Source of the DNA: Brucella sp. BE17
Lineage (GTDB): Bacteria > Pseudomonadota > Alphaproteobacteria > Rhizobiales > Rhizobiaceae
Direction of reading: 5' to 3'
DNA: 64,000 bases
Assembly: GCF_039545455.1 (NCBI RefSeq)
Contig: NZ_CP154467.1
Coordinates: 682,001-746,000, forward strand
A program made the translations under genes and the position numbers. Numbering within the stretch: the stretch's first letter is position 1; each line of letters opens with the position of its first letter. The notes below the pieces were generated by a model that saw only the letters and a program-made list of their open reading frames with translations, was not told the DNA's origin and did not search any database. Shown here one piece after another: positions 40,127-47,098 of the stretch.

Positions 40127-40776
40127 GAGCACGTCCATTGAACGCGGAATCGGGTTGAGGATTCCCCTGGCTTCCGAATTCTGATTCTATCGCTTCGACT
40201 GGTGATTTGGTCGGAGGCAATATGACCCGAGCTTTCAGTGATGATTTGCGTAGCCGCGTTCTGGCTGCGTCACGCGATGGCATGTCGGCGAGATCGGCGG
40301 CAGCCAGATTTGGAATTGGCATTTCAACGGCCATCGCCTGGATTGCCAGCGCACGGGCGGCCCAGTTGACGCCTGCCAAGCAGGGCCGACGCGGTGGTTC
40401 ACGCCTCGATGCTCACGAGGACTTCATCATCCGCATAATCGAAGAGGAAAAGGATATCACGCTCAACGAGATGGTTCTGCGATTGCGCGAGGACAGAGCC
40501 GTATCGATCGGCCGCAGCGCGCTTGACGTCTGGCTGCGAAAGCGCGGTTGGACTTTCAAAAAAAGACCGCGCATGCACTGGAGCAGGAGCGTCCTGACCT
40601 GCTGAAACGTCGTCAGGATTGGTTCGACGACCAACTCGATCTCGATCCGGCGCGGCTCGTCTTCATCGATGAAACCGGCCTGAGCACGAAGATGTCCCGG
40701 CTTCGTGGACGGGCCCCTTGCGGAGATAGATGCCGCTCACCGGTCCCGCACGGCCATTGGAAGACGACGACGTTTA
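40127..40776 (+). mobile_element. Truncated IS630-family insertion sequence
   Basis: The left end follows a TA at 40125-40126, as expected for IS630 target sites. It holds the transposase start and middle and then stops abruptly near 40776, where unrelated phage-like sequence begins. The right end is missing. The element's exact left terminus was not verified against a reference. Confidence 0.6.
40222..40776 (+). pseudogene. IS630 transposase, 3'-truncated
   Basis: The first frame (40222-40605, MTRAFSDDLRSRVLAASRDG, GGAGG upstream) gives the helix-turn-helix part and KRGWTFKK. An A7 run at 40558-40564 allows a -1 shift into the second frame, giving KKTAHALEQERPDLLKRRQD and the first DDE aspartate in LVFIDETGLSTKM. 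This two-frame layout with a slippery A run is normal for many IS630 members. The sequence ends at HGHWKTTTF near 40776, so the second Asp and the Glu of the catalytic triad are lost and the enzyme is dead. Confidence 0.8.
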
Positions 40777-41018
40777 ATGAACCTCAACCACCCACTCGGA
40801 AAGTACTCCGGTTACAACCCGTCTTTTTACGCCGTAGCGACCGCGAAGAAGATCAAATGTCTCCCCGGTCACTCCCGCATGGCGCAAGCACACCGATATT
40901 TCCGCCACGGCTTAAACACGATCGAAATCGCAGAACGCATGCTGATTACGGAAGCTGAGGCCGTCAGCTTCTCGACGCCGCCCGTAACAAGCTCATCGAA
41001 ATCAACCAAGCGGCATAG
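40777..41018 (+). pseudogene. Phage-type small regulator-like gene, frameshifted
   Basis: From ATG 40777 the frame gives MNLNHPLGKYSGYNPSFYAV and HRYFRHGLNTIEIAERMLIT, a helix-turn-helix-like segment. Near 40968 one base appears to be missing. Reading one frame over continues sensibly as RQLLDAARNKLIEINQAA to TAG 41016-41018, which sits against the ribosome site of the next gene. The 5' part may also be lost at the IS junction. Family not recognised. Confidence 0.5.
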
Positions 41019-41027
41019 GAGAGGGCG

Positions 41028-41342
41028 ATGCTCTACGTAGTCAGCAATGAGCCGATAGAAGTGCAGACGCAGAAAAGTGTCGACGCCTTCTATGCAAAGA
41101 TTGGCCCTTGCTGTGCTGGCTGCGATTACTGGCGCTGGATTGGCTCGACCGTGGGCGAATGCGTACGGTTTCCCCCTAATCAGAACCATGATGCAGCGGT
41201 AGGACTTGGCATGACTTCATGCTCATTGCCGCGCTCAACAACCAATCTAACAAAAAGGGATCATTGGTGCGGCGAGTTCCGAGACGATCCTACCCAGCAT
41301 AACCCCACAGCGAGGAACCATGGCGGCGTACAGCAAGGCTAG
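41028..41342 (+). CDS. Cysteine-rich phage-type protein, hypothetical
   Basis: 104 aa with a GGAGAGG ribosome site. Cysteines are arranged as CCAGCDYW ... GECVRFPP ... DHWCGEFRDD, a pattern suggesting a small zinc or iron-sulphur fold, seen in phage-associated hypothetical proteins. Its end overlaps the start of the next gene by 23 bases, as in tightly packed phage operons. Function unknown. Confidence 0.55.
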   Translation: MLYVVSNEPIEVQTQKSVDAFYAKIGPCCAGCDYWRWIGSTVGECVRFPPNQNHDAAVGLGMTSCSLPRSTTNLTKRDHWCGEFRDDPTQHNPTARNHGGVQQG

Positions 41343-41958
41343 TAAGCGAAACACAAAACGAGGAAGGCCGAAGAAGGAAGGGGTGTTGCGTACCCCATCC
41401 GGTCAGATCAGCAGATCGGTGGAGAGTAAGACCAATATCAGAGGGATTGAGGAACGGCTGGCGCTGGAAACTGCCACATGGAAGCGTAGGCAGGATAATC
41501 CGGGCCTATCCGTCCATGAGGCCAGATTGCAAGAGCATGGGCTTGTTATCGCCCGCTGGCGCAATGACTATGAGAAGGCGAGGCGGCGCAATCCAGACGG
41601 CTTGCACGAGAATGTTTTCACTCAGACTCATTTCGATACGGCAATTAGTTTCCTCGAACTGCATGGGGATTATCAGGCTGTGATCGAGGCTGGCCGCGTC
41701 CGGTCGCCTTCTGACCTCAATCGAATGGGTGGCAAGGACAGCCGAGATCCTTTCGACCGCGAGCGCGAAAAAAGACACCATGCCGTTGAGACCCTTTATC
41801 GAGACTGCCGCAGGGTAATCCTTCAAAGCGGTGCTCTATGCATGATGGCAATCGAAACGGTGGTTATCGAAAACAAGGACGTGATCACGATGCTCCCTGA
41901 ATTGCGATGCGCCCTTAATTCGCTTGGCAAGGTGTTAAGAGTACAGAGGGCCGCTTGA
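41320..41958 (+). CDS. Phage-type protein, hypothetical
   Basis: 212 aa, very basic at the N-terminus (SKRNTKRGRPKKEG, AT-hook-like GRP). The middle is helical and charged, and the C-terminal helix-rich part (VETLYRDCRRVILQSGALCM) may mediate oligomerisation. The basic N-terminus and position resemble a small terminase or DNA-packaging accessory protein, but no family can be assigned with confidence. It overlaps the previous gene. Confidence 0.55.
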   Translation: MAAYSKASKRNTKRGRPKKEGVLRTPSGQISRSVESKTNIRGIEERLALETATWKRRQDNPGLSVHEARLQEHGLVIARWRNDYEKARRRNPDGLHENVFTQTHFDTAISFLELHGDYQAVIEAGRVRSPSDLNRMGGKDSRDPFDREREKRHHAVETLYRDCRRVILQSGALCMMAIETVVIENKDVITMLPELRCALNSLGKVLRVQRAA

Positions 41959-42430
41959 CATTAAAAGCAAATCAGCGCATGAATTTTTACGCTAATGCGT
42001 AAAGCGTTTGAAATTTGGATTGGGCGGTCTTCGGATCGCTCTTTTGATTCAGAGGTTAATTCCTCAACGTTGTAGCTGTTTAGCGTCGCATTCTCGATAT
42101 TTCCGCCCAGCGGATAGGGATGACGCTATAACACCTTGGCCCGGTGGTGCGAACATCGGGCCACCAATTCGAGGCCAGTCCTCAACGGAATGCGAGAACT
42201 GGCCTGTAAGGGCGGCATCTTTAAACCTGCAAATTTGCTTGCAGCGTTCTCGCATACTAATCAGAACGTGACGGAACTGAACTTGCTAATGGGTACCTGA
42301 CCAAAGAACCTTTCAGGAGGGCGTCAGGCGAAGCAGCACGTCGCGGCCATCCGTTCTGTACCAGTCTGTAGCAATCTGTAGCCGTCGCCTTCGGGTGGCG
42401 GCTTTTTCATATCAACAATCGGAGAACGAT
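41959..42430 (+). other. Intergenic stretch in the island
   Basis: About 470 bases with no supportable gene. A weak hairpin ending GGCGGCTTTTT near 42385-42409 may terminate upstream transcription before the next small gene. The rest is probably deletion debris. Confidence 0.35.
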
Positions 42431-42667
42431 ATGCGCTTTGGCTTTGCAGCTGCGGCGATGGCTCTGCTGTCGTCATCTGTCCGTGGTCTATTTGGTGGCG
42501 CATCACTGCCTTTAGTCTCGATCCCGCCGATGCACCGGCATTCACGCGGTTCCAAGCGCATCCGCCTGGGTGGCCGGACCTATAAGCCGAATGGTGCTCG
42601 TGAAGTGGCCCGCCGCCAGCGCCAGATTGCTGAGGGCAGGCTTACCGCAAGCAGCGGCGTGACTTAA
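42431..42667 (+). CDS. Small basic protein, hypothetical
   Basis: 78 aa, ATG preceded by CGGAGAA. The N-terminus is hydrophobic (MRFGFAAAAMALLSSSV) and could be a signal or anchor. The C-terminal half is strongly basic (HRHSRGSKRIRLGGRTYKPN, AREVARRQRQIAEGR), suggesting nucleic-acid or membrane binding. It overlaps the convergent LprI-like gene by four bases. Family not recognised. Confidence 0.45.
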   Translation: MRFGFAAAAMALLSSSVRGLFGGASLPLVSIPPMHRHSRGSKRIRLGGRTYKPNGAREVARRQRQIAEGRLTASSGVT

Positions 42668-43071
42668 TTCCCGGAAGGAACGGGGCAAGAAAGATCACCT
42701 TCCTCACACTTTAAGTATTCGGAAAATTGCTTGTTACGGTCGGTTGTTAAACTATCTTTGCACATGGCTAGGATCATCGGTTGTACGCTTCCGCCAGCAG
42801 TTCCTGATGCAGCAAAATCGCATTCAGCATCTCGGAATTTTATCCACGCACGTTGCGATGCGACCAGAAGCTTTTTAGCATCATCGTTGTCAGAGAGGCG
42901 CTTTTCAATCTCTCGATAGTGCGAGTTCAACTGCTCATCAGATTTAATAAAGTTCTCGTTGGCGCATTGGTTCATTGTTGCTTGATCTTGTGCGTTATCG
43001 CATTCAGATGATGCAAAGGCGGGGGCTGAGAGGAGTGTAGCTGTCAATGCTATAGCGGTAAATTTCAACAT
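42664..43071 (-). CDS. LprI-like (DUF1311) secreted protein
   Basis: 135 aa. The signal peptide (MLKFTAIALTATLLSAPAFA) is followed by the LprI/DUF1311 pattern: CDNAQDQATMNQCANENFIK, YREIEKRLSD, QRAWIKFRDAECDF and a final cysteine pair. Mycobacterial LprI inhibits host lysozyme, so a periplasmic lysozyme-inhibitor role is possible but unproven here. It stands alone, opposite to the phage genes, and could be a lysogenic-conversion (moron) gene. Confidence 0.75.
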   Translation of the reverse strand: MLKFTAIALTATLLSAPAFASSECDNAQDQATMNQCANENFIKSDEQLNSHYREIEKRLSDNDDAKKLLVASQRAWIKFRDAECDFAASGTAGGSVQPMILAMCKDSLTTDRNKQFSEYLKCEEGDLSCPVPSGN

Positions 43072-43289
43072 TATTCCCTCCTGTTAGTTTGGTGACGGTT
43101 ACACCATAAAGAGAAACTAATATGGTCTAAATTACACCCGAAATAGAAGCCGATGGTTAATTATTCAGAATAGCGACATAGCGCGCTTGGTACATGCTAT
43201 TGGCCACACTCATGTAGAAGAAGCCGCGCTGGCCGCTACTGTTCTTCCACCCTCATAATGCGACGTAAGTGGGCAAGACCGGTAAAAAG

Positions 43290-43592
43290 TTATAGCCCGA
43301 CAGATTTGCGCAGGACTTCGTTCATATTGGAGCGCCAGTTCTTGCCACTGGCCTTGAACTTCGCAACCACGTCAGGATCAAGCCTAAGCGTTACGGCCTC
43401 TTTCGGATTATCAACCTTTGGCCGCCCCCTAGAGCGCTGGATGCTCTCATAAAGTTCGGGGAGCGCTTCTTTGAAAGGCTTTGCCTTTGCCATGCCCGCT
43501 TTTGTAACGGTTGGATTGTCAGATACAGCATCCCAATCCGGCTTGGTATAGCCGCGTTCATTAGCGTGTTTTGGTCTAAATTTAATAGCCAT
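43290..43592 (-). CDS. brnA: BrnA antitoxin
   Basis: 100-aa antitoxin of the BrnT/BrnA type II system first described in Brucella abortus. The C-terminal ribbon-helix-helix segment is AVTLRLDPDVVAKFKASGKN followed by WRSNMNEVLRKSVGL. The N-terminal part (AIKFRPKHANERGYTKPDWD) binds toxin in the family. Its ATG overlaps the brnT stop (ATGA), so the two are coupled, with toxin first as in the known locus. Confidence 0.85.
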   Translation of the reverse strand: MAIKFRPKHANERGYTKPDWDAVSDNPTVTKAGMAKAKPFKEALPELYESIQRSRGRPKVDNPKEAVTLRLDPDVVAKFKASGKNWRSNMNEVLRKSVGL

Positions 43593-43837
43593 CAGATCAG
43601 GCTCCTTTCGTCCTTACGGGCAGGGCGCATTGAAATAACAGACAGTGCCTCTGTGCCGAGGGTCACGAAGATCACAACGATTGTTCCGTCTGCGAGGCGA
43701 CCAATAGCTTGAAGCCGGTTATTCTTCGCTGGCAGCACTTTGGAGTTCTCGAAAAACTCAATAGTCAGCGATGCAAAATCCAAACCATGCTTGGCAATAT
43801 TGGCTTCGCGTTTTGGTTCGTCCCATACGATCTTCAT
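43592..43837 (-). CDS. brnT: BrnT toxin
   Basis: 81-aa RelE-fold ribonuclease toxin: MKIVWDEPKREANIAKHGLD, then FASLTIEFFENSKVL, and the C-terminal ISMRPARKDERSLI with the conserved Arg residues. It cleaves RNA to halt growth unless bound by BrnA. Intact in length and motifs, so this pair may stabilise the island. A clear promoter with flanking operator repeats lies upstream. Confidence 0.87.
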   Translation of the reverse strand: MKIVWDEPKREANIAKHGLDFASLTIEFFENSKVLPAKNNRLQAIGRLADGTIVVIFVTLGTEALSVISMRPARKDERSLI

Positions 43838-43844
43838 GTGAATT

Positions 43845-43887
43845 TTTGTACACGAAAAATAGATAGATCACAAGAATAAAAGTGTAC
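43845..43887 (-). promoter_or_regulatory. brnTA promoter and operator
   Basis: On the minus strand, -35 TTGTGA (43868-43873) and -10 TACAAA (43845-43850) are exactly 17 bases apart. Inverted repeats GTACAC (43848-43853) and GTGTAC (43882-43887) overlap the -10 and sit just upstream of the -35, which suits BrnA autorepression. Confidence 0.7.
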
Positions 43888-43920
43888 GAATAATAATAAA
43901 AGAACACGGGAAATCAGATC

Positions 43921-44181
43921 ATGAAACGACGCACATTCCTGCGAATGATCGGCCTTGCCCCTGTAGCTGCTGCCCTTCCTTCAATGGCGCTGCCAAAGCC
44001 CGAGAACCCGACAAAGATTGAGCTTAACCCAGAGGTGACCAATCCTCTGATTTTTCGTGATGGCAAGTTATTCTTCAATCCCGCCAACATAGGCCAGATC
44101 AATGTCGGCACCTTGGGCTGTGGCAAAACTGAAATCGAAAGCATGTCGGACGGCAGCGCAGTGATGGGGGTTTTCTCCTGA
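43921..44181 (+). CDS. Small Tat-signal-like protein, hypothetical
   Basis: 86 aa. The N-terminus MKRRTFLRMIGLAPVAAALP looks like a twin-arginine signal (RRTFLRM) with a hydrophobic core. The mature part (GKLFFNPANIGQINVGTLGC) recalls short segments of phage tail-tip proteins. It may be a fusion remnant or a small exported protein. No ribosome site is strong. Its stop overlaps the next tiny frame. Confidence 0.45.
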   Translation: MKRRTFLRMIGLAPVAAALPSMALPKPENPTKIELNPEVTNPLIFRDGKLFFNPANIGQINVGTLGCGKTEIESMSDGSAVMGVFS

Positions 44182-44273
44182 TGACAATCCTCAAATCTGA
44201 CAATGGGCGCATCACCCTTATCATGCGCGGGGACATAATTGAGCGCATCATCTTCCGGGGCTGGAATGCCTAA
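44181..44273 (+). CDS. Tiny 30-codon frame, hypothetical
   Basis: MTILKSDNGRITLIMRGDII then ERIIFRGWNA. The start overlaps the stop of the previous gene (TGATG), which supports coupled translation, but length alone makes it doubtful. Confidence 0.3.
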   Translation: MTILKSDNGRITLIMRGDIIERIIFRGWNA

Positions 44274-44394
44274 CCTCACGCCGAAACAAGAGGCGAACTT
44301 AAGCGTCCGGCTTCCATGGTGTCTCTGGACGGCGGGGTAGCGGCTTCAATAGAGGCCTTCGTTTCGCGAGCAAGGCACCAAGAACGCCGGCTCC

Positions 44395-44625
44395 ATGCAG
44401 AACAACTTCGCCATCGTCACCGACGATCTCGGACAGTTGGCATTTCGTGAGGCGTCCGAGGATAACCGGAACTATGCTTTCCGCATCAGATGGGCGTCCG
44501 GTGAGGTCGATGCGTTCGTCGGCCTTCCGATGACCACACAGCGGCAGGGCGGTCAGGCAAACACCGTCGACCTGATGCAGGGTACGATTGAAGTCAATTC
44601 GAATGTTGTGCGCCTTTCCGGTTGA
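44395..44625 (+). CDS. Phage-type small protein, hypothetical
   Basis: 76 aa, MQNNFAIVTDDLGQLAFREA to VNSNVVRLSG. Beta-rich in appearance, with no signal peptide or membrane segment. It lies just before the tail-assembly-like gene, so a virion-related role is possible. No clear ribosome site or family recognised. Confidence 0.4.
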   Translation: MQNNFAIVTDDLGQLAFREASEDNRNYAFRIRWASGEVDAFVGLPMTTQRQGGQANTVDLMQGTIEVNSNVVRLSG

Positions 44626-44695
44626 TAATCATCAACAATTCAGGTTTCAGGGCGGGGCGGTTGCCTCGCCTTTTTCATTTCAGGAAGGGTATTGA

Positions 44696-45090
44696 ATGTT
44701 TGATCTCGCGAATATCACCGTTGACCTTGATGCGCGTCCGCTGGAATTGCGCCATCCCCAGACCGGCGAAGTCCTACGGGGTAAAGATGACATGGCATGG
44801 ACCGTTCTTCTCCATGGTCACGACAGCGAGCAGTACAAGCGCCATGCGCGTAAGTTCCTCAATGAGCGGATGAACTCCGGCAAGAAAAACCTCAAGGTTG
44901 AACAGGTCGAGCGCGAAGCCGTTGAACAGCTTGTCGGGCTTACTGCGGGCTGGAAGAACATCGTTCTGAATGGCGAAGAACTAGAATATTCCACGGACAT
45001 GGCGCGGGAAATCTATGCTGATCCTCGCTATAGCTGGCTGCGTGACCAAGTTGAAACCTTCGCATCTGATCGTGCAAATTTTTTGCCACA
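44696..45090 (+). pseudogene. Phage tail-assembly-like gene, 3'-truncated
   Basis: The first 130 codons (MFDLANITVDLDARPLELRH ... AREIYADPRYSWLRDQVETF) resemble phage tail assembly chaperone-type proteins. After ASDRANFLPQ near 45090 the frame runs into sequence that is antisense to the start of a minus-strand gene and ends at 45205 as nonsense. So this is a deletion fusion of two genes that now face each other. AAGGG lies upstream of the ATG. Confidence 0.55.
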
Positions 45091-45229
45091 GTCGCCAGAG
45101 AGCTATACGATATGGCCAAGGGGATCGCTCACGGTAAAAAAACATCGCTCCTTCTGTATCTTTGACTTTGTATTCCCCATTCCACCATCTGCGCAGACGT
45201 TGTGATGCATTACTGATGCGCTTCTTCAT
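45085..45229 (-). pseudogene. 5' fragment of a small phage-type gene
   Basis: Minus-strand frame MKKRISNASQRLRRWWNGEY, continuing FYRERSPWPYRIALWRLWQ, then running into the reverse of the tail-assembly-like gene near 45085. The basic, tryptophan-rich start recalls small membrane-associated phage proteins that follow a coiled-coil zinc-ribbon gene, as here. Its start overlaps the stop of the upstream gene. Function unknown. Confidence 0.4.
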
Positions 45230-45528
45230 TTGCTCAATCTGATCTCGCTATCTCCGCAGGCGTCACAAGCCCAGACTTCATCGCGGGCACCTAATCGGCC
45301 AAATGGCCCCTTAGATGGCTGCGAGGATTTGCGCCTTACGGCTGGTTCACCACATGCCTTGCAGGTTTCACCAGGAGCCTTCTTCGGTGCTTCCAGTAAG
45401 CTATCCAGTCTGGCGCGAAGCTCTTTGTTCTCGGCCTCTAACGCATCTACCCGTTTGGGAAGGTCTTTTACCGTCTTCCAGATTGGAACCTGATCAAGGA
45501 TTTTGAGAATGTCAGAAACAGAAATCAT
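45226..45528 (-). CDS. Coiled-coil zinc-ribbon protein, hypothetical
   Basis: 100 aa. The N-terminal helix (ISVSDILKILDQVPIWKTVK) leads into a coiled coil (LPKRVDALEAENKELRARLD), then two CxxC pairs (CKACGEPAVRR and CDACGDSEIRL) that would bind zinc. Common among small genes of temperate phages and islands; role unknown. Its 5' end overlaps, on the opposite strand, the start of the 55-codon gene at 45509. Confidence 0.6.
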   Translation of the reverse strand: MISVSDILKILDQVPIWKTVKDLPKRVDALEAENKELRARLDSLLEAPKKAPGETCKACGEPAVRRKSSQPSKGPFGRLGARDEVWACDACGDSEIRLSK

Positions 45529-45676
45529 CAAACGCCCCCGCGAAAGTGGAATCGACCCAGAAGTCGAGGCGATGCTGGATTATTTCGGTGATCGTGTCGA
45601 GTCCGTCACCGTCGAGCATGAAAACAATGGCATGACTATCCGGTCAACGATCACTGTCAGGGATGAGCGCAGTTGA
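45509..45676 (+). CDS. 55-aa acidic protein, hypothetical
   Basis: MSETEIIKRPRESGIDPEVE ... MTIRSTITVRDERS, a soluble, charged small protein. It overlaps the 5' end of the minus-strand zinc-ribbon gene by 20 bases. The frame is clean and codon use ordinary. Family not recognised. Confidence 0.4.
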   Translation: MSETEIIKRPRESGIDPEVEAMLDYFGDRVESVTVEHENNGMTIRSTITVRDERS

Positions 45677-45940
45677 AGCGGATATCTATATCTGTGGATA
45701 TCCTGTGCAAAGGCTGTGAAAATATCCGATGCAAAAATCGGAAAGGTCGGACGGATAACGTATTGAAATCATTCACTTGGTAGCTAATTTTTAATCAGCG
45801 GAACGGTTTCCACAAGTCATTGATATGCAACGCACAGCCTGTGCGATCCCGCTGATAATTTATCATCTATGTCGCACGGAACGCCGCACAAAGGCCCTCT
45901 TGCAATAGCGAAAAAGGGCGGTTTTACTGGCGGCAGGAGG

Positions 45941-46243
45941 TTATTTGTCGGAGGGGTTTTCGTCGTCAAAATATTCTTTGTCGGCTTCTTCTTTGAGTTT
46001 TTGAAGCTCAACCATAAGCGTTCTTCCGAGACGTAAAGCCTTGAGCGTGGCGTCTCTTTTTCTAAAAATACCTAAATTATTGACTAGCCGATCTTCAAGG
46101 GCTTCCTCAAGAAGCGCTATGATTTCAGCGTTCATTGAACGCTTATTGAGAGCAGCAAGCTCTTTTATGTGGCTCATCATCCCTTTCGGGAAGCGAACCA
46201 TTGTCTTGTCAACTTGATCACTTGGGTATGTCGGTCTGGCCAT
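45941..46243 (-). CDS. Arc/Mnt-type ribbon-helix-helix repressor
   Basis: 100 aa. The ribbon-helix-helix part is DKTMVRFPKGMMSHIKELAA, then LNKRSMNAEIIALLEEALED, as in phage P22 Arc and Mnt. The C-terminal helix is charged and may oligomerise. The ATG at 46243 (MARPTYPSDQ) is preferred to one 12 codons upstream. It is divergent from a second ribbon-helix-helix gene, with the antirepressor after that, which resembles the P22 immI arrangement (mnt, arc, ant). Confidence 0.75.
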   Translation of the reverse strand: MARPTYPSDQVDKTMVRFPKGMMSHIKELAALNKRSMNAEIIALLEEALEDRLVNNLGIFRKRDATLKALRLGRTLMVELQKLKEEADKEYFDDENPSDK

Positions 46244-46349
46244 AATGGATTCGATACCAAAAAAGTACGGAATAATCAAAAGGACTCTTGACTATGTTAC
46301 GTAATGGTATCATTTTGACTACGTACCAAATCAGTAACGGAGACGAGCA
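46244..46349. promoter_or_regulatory. Divergent operator region between two RHH repressors
   Basis: AT-rich gap with repeated elements: TACGTAATGGTATC and, nearby, CTACGTACC; TTGACT occurs at 46288-46293 and 46315-46320 as possible -35 boxes. Probably binds one or both flanking repressors. Exact promoters are uncertain. Confidence 0.4.
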
Positions 46350-46562
46350 GTGAAAGAACGAATAGGCGCGATATCACCGTTTGGATTGCGCATGCCACAG
46401 AGAATTAAAGATTGGGTGTCTGAAAATGCTGCGAGGCAGGATCGTTCAATGAATTACGTCATCCTTCGCATTTTAGAGAAGGAGATGGCAGCAGCAGGGG
46501 ATCGGTCTGCAAACTTGGCCCCTGCTGCATCAAATCACGCGGACGCTCTAACGTCTGCATAA
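46350..46562 (+). CDS. Small Arc-type ribbon-helix-helix protein
   Basis: 70 aa. GAISPFGLRMPQRIKDWVSE then NAARQDRSMNYVILRILEKE is the ribbon-helix-helix fold of Arc. The alanine-rich tail is probably disordered. GGAGACGAGCAG precedes the start. It is followed after 30 bases by the broken antirepressor, so it probably once controlled it, as Arc does for Ant in phage P22. Confidence 0.7.
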   Translation: MKERIGAISPFGLRMPQRIKDWVSENAARQDRSMNYVILRILEKEMAAAGDRSANLAPAASNHADALTSA

Positions 46563-46592
46563 TCATCAACCACGGTTTATAAGGAACCGCAG

Positions 46593-47098
46593 ATGACAAA
46601 GAACGCTATTACCACAATTCCCTTCCATGGCGCAAACATCCTTGTGAGCGCAGGGGAAACACCGGAAACGACGATGGTTGCCATGAAGCCGGTCGTAGAA
46701 GGCATGGGGCTGGATTGGAGCTACCAGTCACGGAAGCTGAATGAGCATCCAGTGCTCTCGAAAGGTGTTGCTATAATAGCAATACCCTCCGCAGGCGGCA
46801 TTCAGGACGCTTTGGCACTTCCTCTAAATCGCCTTCATTTTTGGCTCGCTACTTTGCAGCCCAACAAGATCAAAGATATCTCGGTTCGCGAAAAGGTCAT
46901 CGTCTACCAGACCGAAGCGGCTGACGTTCTGTTTGATCACTTCTTTGGAAAGAGGTTTGAGCAGGACCGAACGGACTGACCAAGTACGATGCCCGGATCA
47001 TCGGCAATATCGTCAAGAACTGCACGGGCGTCGTCGTAAGAGAGGAACTATCGCACATTCTTCCAGCCTTGCTGGATAGCATGGTGTCAGCGCGGAAG
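46593..47098 (+). pseudogene. P22-type phage antirepressor, frameshifted and truncated
   Basis: Residues TIPFHGANILVSAGETPETT, MKPVVEGMGLDWSYQSRKLN and LPLNRLHFWLATLQPNKIKD are the P22 antirepressor N-terminal domain. One base is missing near 46976: the frame stops at 46979, while the next frame continues as LTKYDARIIGNIVKNCTGVV and ILPALLDSMVSAR. There, near 47098, it is joined to a tail-protein gene. No functional antirepressor can be made. Confidence 0.7.

Noticed and set aside
42008..42271. 87-codon plus-strand frame in the island gap
   Set aside because: No ribosome site, cysteine/arginine-rich chance composition, and an opposing frame of similar quality.
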